Part shown: positions 59,876 to 64,000 of the stretch, one piece after another | How the letters are laid out: the number at the start of each line of letters is the position of its first letter | How positions within the stretch are numbered: position 1 is the stretch's first letter | NCBI RefSeq assembly: GCF_000282475.1 | Contig: NZ_AKJF01000109.1 | Coordinates: 16,627 to 80,626 of the forward strand | Direction of reading: 5' to 3' | Length of the DNA stretch: 64,000 nt | Origin: Pseudomonas sp. GM78 | GTDB lineage: Bacteria > Pseudomonadota > Gammaproteobacteria > Pseudomonadales > Pseudomonadaceae | Made by a program: the position numbers and the translations under genes | Notes under the pieces: generated by a model | Seen by the model: the letters and a program-made list of their open reading frames with translations, nothing else | Database searches by the model: none | What the model was told of the DNA's origin: nothing

Positions 59876-60067
59876 GTGCCGTACGCATTATCAGTGACAC
59901 TGTGTGGCGGAACCGCACCGTATCTTATGGCCGCGATGGCCGCGATGGCCGCGATGGCCGGATGGGGCTATGGGCACTTGTTCTGGATCTACCTGACGGT
60001 GATCAGCGCCATCAGTGCCGGGGTCTATTTGCGCATGCCAGAAACCAAGGACCTGCCACTGCGCTAA
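59876..60067 (+). pseudogene. C-terminal fragment of an MHS-type MFS transporter with a 9-bp tandem repeat
   Basis: The 63 codons read VPYALSVTLCGGTAPYLMAA, then GWGYGHLFWIYLTVISAISA, ending LRMPETKDLPLR. This matches the last two TM helices of metabolite:H+ symporters. Three copies of ATGGCCGCG (59927-59953) followed by ATGGCCGGA insert Met-Ala-Ala repeats in the loop. The rest of the gene is missing. Confidence 0.75.
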
Positions 60068-60091
60068 TTGTTTAGAGTTACACCGATACAA

Positions 60092-60124
60092 CCAAACGCC
60101 TGATGCACCGCATCGGGCGTTTGG
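60092..60124 (+). terminator. Hairpin terminator after the MFS fragment
   Basis: A 15-bp stem CCAAACGCCTGATGC / GCATCGGGCGTTTGG has one G-T wobble and a 3-base loop. It is followed by TATTTCAG and lies 24 bases after the fragment's stop codon. Confidence 0.7.
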
Positions 60125-61319
60125 TATTTCAGTAATGAATAAGAAGGGCGAGGGCGGTTTTCGCTGTTGCACAATGCTTCAATGCGATTAAAATCTATCC
60201 AAACTTAGCTCAACTAAATAGATGTTTAGTTGAGTTGTAGTTTTCGAGTTACCAATTTGCGCCTTGAAGAGACCTAAAGTACCGGTTTGCAATCGATGGT
60301 TTCGAAAGCACACGTATCACCAGCATGGAGCTCTCAGCTAAGAGCTTTCTTGCTGGCTTGAAAAGCGTAGATCTCTAGCATCCTGTAAACCTGTTTTTTG
60401 ATCTGTTAACTACAGTGGTTAACAGATCAAAAAACAGGTTTACAACGGCAACCGCGCTTCTGGGCCTACGTGATGAGGCCGGACATGTGGATGCGGTTTT
60501 GGGTCGGGGACAGGCCGAGGACCAGTGCACGTTATTGAGCTTTTCAATAAACCAAATCCTGGAGCAGCTCCCAGGGAAGCTGGTGGCCACAGTAGCTCTA
60601 CGGACTATCGGAATGTAAATCAGCCGGGACTGTTCATTTCCGCGAATGGCAGGCCTTGAAATCCGTGCACCAACTCCATGCTGAACGCTGCAGATTTCAC
60701 ACAGCGTCGTGCTAGTAAGTGGGCGCTGCAATGTCAGTAATACCGTAAACGAACAAGCTGTCTCCAAAAAATTACTCAAATCAAACGAATAGGCGAATTC
60801 GCATACGGTGCATGATCAGCCGATCAAGGGTGACATTTCTGGATTCGCTGCTCATGACGTAAAATCGGGCACGATAGCGGCCGCAAAGGCTGTGCCAGAG
60901 CCTGTAGCGCGCAGATGATTGCCGGACAGTTATCTGTAAGCATCCGTGAACATGAGGCGAATGGCTCGATTTACACAATTACTTCCCATTTTTTTACACG
61001 TTACTTCTGCGAACTGATGGCTTGATCTCCAGCACAAGTATTTCTGCGCAGTAGAAGGTTCAGGAACAAAAGGTCGCATGGGCCGCACGGAATGAGCTCT
61101 GAAGCCTGCAGAAGTAAAGTCTTTTCATGGCAGCGAAGCACCCACGCTAGGGATTTAGTTCTCAAAATGAAAAGAGATTACTTCCGAGAGCTGTTCTGGC
61201 AGGATTAAATCTGGCCGGCAGACGCTCCCACGTCAGGATAGATCACTACGCATAATGTATATTATGTTAAATAGCACATCCTCTCCGTTTCCCTACCGTC
61301 CACTTCTTGCGACTCCGCC
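60125..61319. other. Gene-poor stretch of about 1.2 kb
   Basis: No gene is supported. It contains the 27-bp inverted repeat at 60384-60444. Short frames such as 60415-60618 (TLLSFSINQILEQLPGKLVA) might be relics but match no family I know. The 3' part (61250-61320) is AT-rich and lies downstream of array copy B on its own strand. There the text GTCGCAAG is shared with copy A, but no KfrA-like frame follows. Confidence 0.45.
60384..60444. repeat. Perfect 27-bp inverted repeat with a 7-base loop
   Basis: TGTAAACCTGTTTTTTGATC (then TGTTAAC) at 60384-60410 is exactly complementary to GTTAACAGATCAAAAAACAG (then GTTTACA) at 60418-60444. Possible roles are a terminator-like RNA hairpin, a site for a symmetric DNA-binding protein, or paired ends of a small mobile element. 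Confidence 0.85.
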
Positions 61320-61414
61320 AATTTGAAACTTTTCGTGCTGAGTTCGACCTCCGCTGACCCTTCTGTGATCAAAATTTGAAACTCAAACGGATGGCATTCG
61401 GTAAAAGTGAAACT
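61320..61414 (-). repeat. Three-motif array, copy B (inverted)
   Basis: Read on the minus strand, the motifs are AGTTTCACTTT (61404-61414), AGTTTCAAATT (61373-61383) and AGTTTCAAATT (61320-61330), with spacings of 31 and 53 bases. These equal the spacings of copy A at 21763-21857. GAAAAGTTTCAAATT (61319-61333) and GTCGCAAG downstream of the last motif are also conserved between copies. Confidence 0.65.
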
Positions 61415-61929
61415 CTCCAGCACGCAAGAAGAACTGATTCTTCAGATAAATCCAAGCGCAATCGTTTGATAAGCATCGTCAGAGACTAATCACTCGTTTG
61501 GTTTCACGGTGCTAGGCCAATCTCAGTCACCAGAAAAAATGGTCTTGCCCGGCGTTGCGTTGCAGATGGACGGCGTGCCGCTTTGGGTGAGACTGCCTGT
61601 GTGCCTTCTCCTGTGTGTGCTACTTTATGACAAATACTCAGGGAGCGTTCTCGTGCGATCCCGTAGACGCGTAAGCTTTCAATTGCAATTTCTGACAAAG
61701 CGCTGCTCGATCGACTGCGATCTGATGCTAAACACTTACTACGTCATTTTCCTACGGTTAATGACATGATCCTAGCCGGGAGAATTGAGGAGGACCGAGA
61801 ACTGCTCTCGAGGGATCTTGTCGAACCGGTTTTCAGCTCAATGATTGACGACTAAAATGCTGCAATTGATTTGTTATCCGCTGAGTCAGTCGTACATACA
61901 TATCTAACTATGAAGGTTTCGAGATAAGC
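61415..61929. other. Intergenic stretch of about 515 bp
   Basis: No well-supported gene is present. A minus-strand frame of 64 codons (61504-61698, ending RRPSATQRRARPFFLVTEIG) reads like a low-complexity mobile-associated ORF, but no function can be given. The promoter of the small gene at 61930 should lie at the end. Confidence 0.4.
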
Positions 61930-62190
61930 ATGAGCAAGAAATCTCCGTCACTCTCTGTCTCTGACATCTACGATAGCCGCGGTGAGCTGTGGCGTCTCCA
62001 GGAAGAATACCTGGCTCCCTACCATGATGCAGAACTTACCTACTTCGCCGGTGAGGCCACCTACGACTTGATTGCTGGACGTTATGCGGTCAACAACATC
62101 AGCAATGGTACCAAAACCAAATGGATCTGGAACGAGCAATTGTCCAAGTCAAACTTCACGCCAGCGGAACTCAAGCGCATCGGTAAGTAA
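61930..62190 (+). CDS. Small hypothetical protein (86 aa)
   Basis: This 86-residue protein contains SDIYDSRGELWRLQEEYLAP, DLIAGRYAVNNISNG and WIWNEQLSKSNFTPAELKRI. The family was not recognised. A strong terminator directly after the stop and a purine-rich GAGATAAG before ATG 61930 support a real, separately transcribed gene. Confidence 0.65.
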   Translation: MSKKSPSLSVSDIYDSRGELWRLQEEYLAPYHDAELTYFAGEATYDLIAGRYAVNNISNGTKTKWIWNEQLSKSNFTPAELKRIGK

Positions 62191-62223
62191 AAAAAAGGGG
62201 AGCCTTGAGGCTCCCCTTTTTTT
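62191..62223. terminator. Bidirectional rho-independent terminator
   Basis: GGGGAGCC / GGCTCCCC (62197-62204 with 62209-62216) has a TTGA loop. It is flanked by AAAAAA on the left and TTTTTTT on the right, so it can serve the small gene on the plus strand and the thiolase on the minus strand. Confidence 0.93.
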
Positions 62224-62320
62224 GGATAGTTTTCCTGCTTCACCGCTAGCGTTACATCCCCATTACTACGTACGGCTAATAGGTGGAAATGCGCGCCATC
62301 ACGGGCGCGCAGTTGACGCG

Positions 62321-63511
62321 TCAGTTGCGCCCGTACAACGTGACAACACAGGTGCCACCCAGGCCCAGGTTGTGCTGCAGGGCAATGTTAACGCCCTCAA
62401 CCTGACGTGCGTTGGCGGTACCGCGCAGCTGATGTGTCAGTTCATAACATTGCGCCAGGCCCGTAGCGCCAAGCGGGTGCCCTTTGGACAGCAGACCGCC
62501 GGACGGGTTCGTCACTACCTGGCCACCATAGGTGTTCTGGCCATCCAGAATGAATTGCTCTGCACCACCTACACTACACAATCCCAGTGCCTCGTAGGTG
62601 AGCAATTCATTGTGCGCAAAGCAGTCATGCAGTTCTACAACACGGATATCCGCCGGATCGACCCCGGACTTCTCATAGACTTCAGCAGCGGCGCGTTGCG
62701 CCATATTGAAACCTACGACTTCGATCATCGACCGTGCCTCAAAGCATACTGGACGATCAGTGGTCTGAGCCTGCGCCAGAATCACGACATCAGTACGAAG
62801 CCCGTGTTTGCGTGCAAACTCCTCAGAGCAGATGATCGCCGCGGCGCCACCACAAGTCGGCGGACACGCCATAAGGCGAGTCATGACGCCGGGCCACATC
62901 ATTTTGTCGTTCATCACATCTTCAGTCGTGACGACCTTGCGGAACAGGGCCAACGGATTGTTCGCTGCGTGACGGCTCGCCTTGGCGCGAATCGCCGCGA
63001 AAGTGGACAGCTGGGTGCCGTATTTTTGCATGTGTTCACGACCCGCCCCCCCAAAGGCCACGAGGGCGCCCGGCACGCCGACGGCGTCACTGGTCAACTC
63101 ATCAATCAGATCCTGGGTCATGTGGGTCGAAGCTCGGGGACGATCATCCCAATGACCTTTCAAGGCGCCGGCCTGCATTTGCTCAAAGCCAAAAGCCAGC
63201 ACGCAATCGGCAGCGCCGCTTTCGACGGCCTGACGCGCAAGAAACAGGGCGCTGGAACCCGTAGCGCAGTTGTTGTTGACGTTGAAGATCGGGATTCCTG
63301 ACATACCGACGTGGTAGAGGGCTGCCTGGCCGCAGGTCGAATCACCATAGACATAACCGGCATAGGCCTGCTGAACAAGGCCGTAGTCAAGGCCAGCATC
63401 CTTCAGGGCCAATTTTACGGCCTCAGCGCCCATCTCGATGTAAGTGCCACTGGCACCCGGTTTGGCGAACGGAATCATACCAACACCAGCAACGTAAACT
63501 TTTCTCGACAT
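62321..63511 (-). CDS. SCPx-type thiolase (acetyl-CoA acetyltransferase family)
   Basis: The 396-aa protein starts at ATG 63511; ATG 63514 is immediately upstream, but GGAG is better spaced for 63511. The nucleophilic cysteine is C82 in NNNCATGSSALFLARQAV. The acid/base residues lie in ELHDCFAHNE and GGLLSKGHPLGATGLAQ. This is the layout of sterol-carrier-protein X/lipid-transfer thiolases, which cleave branched or steroid-like 3-ketoacyl-CoAs. It may serve side-chain degradation. It is monocistronic between two other transcription units. Confidence 0.92.
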   Translation of the reverse strand: MSRKVYVAGVGMIPFAKPGASGTYIEMGAEAVKLALKDAGLDYGLVQQAYAGYVYGDSTCGQAALYHVGMSGIPIFNVNNNCATGSSALFLARQAVESGAADCVLAFGFEQMQAGALKGHWDDRPRASTHMTQDLIDELTSDAVGVPGALVAFGGAGREHMQKYGTQLSTFAAIRAKASRHAANNPLALFRKVVTTEDVMNDKMMWPGVMTRLMACPPTCGGAAAIICSEEFARKHGLRTDVVILAQAQTTDRPVCFEARSMIEVVGFNMAQRAAAEVYEKSGVDPADIRVVELHDCFAHNELLTYEALGLCSVGGAEQFILDGQNTYGGQVVTNPSGGLLSKGHPLGATGLAQCYELTHQLRGTANARQVEGVNIALQHNLGLGGTCVVTLYGRN

Positions 63512-63514
63512 CAT

Positions 63515-63894
63515 GTTCTCCGCAGTTATAGAGGTTGCTGCTCGCCTTTTTCGCGAGTGAATTGCAACCGGTTCATTACCAGCTTTTATCGTTACGAAGT
63601 GACTGGGTCCGCGTCCCTGCCCACTATGGGTGGGTGAGCGGGACTAACCGATCTGGAAAGCGCTGACCCACCCACAAAAGGTGGTGTTTTCTGATGTCGT
63701 GGAAGCCAACACTTGGCAGCTGTCGATTTGGTTTCTCCCGCTGGGTGACCGGATTCGCTTCCTACAGTTTTCGTAGGAGCAGCCTCATTTTCGACGTTGC
63801 GGGCGGTCACCCTCCTCTGTCGGAAAAAGAATCTGCTCCTACTTTTTTATTTCCATTCTGGGCTCCCCCATTCACTCCAACAGGAGACTCCCCA
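63515..63894. other. Intergenic region with probable acnB promoter
   Basis: This 380-bp stretch lies between the thiolase start and the acnB start. It contains a small inverted repeat TCCTACAGTTTTCGTAGGA at about 63759-63777 and degraded REP-like pieces (TCGTAGGAGCAGCC). CAGGAGA lies just before ATG 63895. Confidence 0.45.
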
Positions 63895-64000
63895 ATGCTC
63901 GAAGCCTATGTTCGACACGTACATGCACGCGCCGAGGAAGGCCTGCCGCCTCTGGCGCTGAATGCCGATCAAACCGGCGGCCTGGTCGAGCTGCTGAAAA
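63895..64000 (+). CDS. acnB: Aconitate hydratase B, N-terminal start (partial)
   Basis: The first 35 codons read MLEAYVRHVHARAEEGLPPL, then NADQTGGLVELLK, matching the conserved N-terminus of AcnB (MLEAYxxHVxERAAxG, LNAxQTAxLVELLK). The gene continues beyond the window. CAGGAGA lies 7 bases upstream. It is a TCA-cycle enzyme and marks core chromosome at this edge. Confidence 0.8.
   Translation, partial: MLEAYVRHVHARAEEGLPPLALNADQTGGLVELLK

Noticed and set aside
60415-60618. 67-codon plus-strand ORF starting inside the 27-bp palindrome
   Set aside because: Its start lies in the palindrome arm, it has no ribosome site, and no family was recognised.
1-64000. CRISPR arrays, tRNA and rRNA genes
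   Set aside because: No regularly spaced repeats of CRISPR type and no tRNA cloverleaf or rRNA sequence were seen by eye on either strand.

Overview
The window looks like the chromosome of a fluorescent-group Pseudomonas. The evidence is high-GC coding sequence, GTGGGAGC-type REPIN repeats, an OprD-family porin, LuxR regulators of the MalT/AlkS type, and the start of a probable acnB at the right edge. No rRNA, tRNA or CRISPR array was seen. All calls come from reading the sequence and its translations; no database search was run.

Layout. (1) 1-13.8 kb: a catabolic and envelope block. It has an SDR tail, an enoyl-CoA hydratase, two REPINs, a large ATP-dependent LuxR regulator divergent from an acyl-CoA dehydrogenase, and then a run of DUF1302 outer-membrane protein, DUF1329 protein, YCF48-like propeller, MMPL/RND transporter and Tat-exported propeller. 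(2) 13.8-20.2 kb: two tandem small ORFs, a 1316-aa autotransporter and an unusual REC-LuxR-PAS-pseudokinase regulator. The promoters of the small ORFs and the autotransporter share a palindrome. (3) 20.3-31.1 kb: an alcohol dehydrogenase, then an accessory island. The island holds a KfrA/TnpT-like protein behind a three-motif array, structured non-coding DNA, and a NACHT-type NTPase joined to a PD-(D/E)XK nuclease-like half by a single in-frame amber codon. It ends in scrambled gene remnants: an MFS transporter, a ThiF/E1-like fragment, a DUF1302 fragment and the tail of another large protein.

(4) 31.1-44.5 kb: a GGDEF-EAL protein, then a co-directional operon with a three-subunit molybdenum hydroxylase (the large subunit fused to a CoxG-like domain), an acyl-CoA ligase, an enoyl-CoA hydratase and an MFS transporter. 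An alpha/beta hydrolase, an XdhC-like maturation factor and an AraC regulator accompany it. Together they resemble a pathway that imports, hydroxylates, CoA-activates and degrades an unidentified organic acid. (5) 44.6-54.4 kb: small and membrane proteins, a LysR/quinone-reductase divergent pair, an ABM-domain protein, an LLM flavin oxidoreductase, an OprD porin, a CmcJ/NvfI-like oxygenase and LtrA. Decayed copies of neighbouring genes lie between them.

(6) 54.6-60.1 kb: a stress block with a peroxiredoxin, a DsbA-like thioredoxin-fold protein, a ClpG/ClpK-type disaggregase and PsiE. It resembles part of the transmissible locus of stress tolerance. (7) 60.1-64 kb: gene-poor DNA with a perfect 27-bp inverted repeat and a second copy of the three-motif array, then a small gene with a strong terminator, an SCPx-type thiolase and the acnB start.
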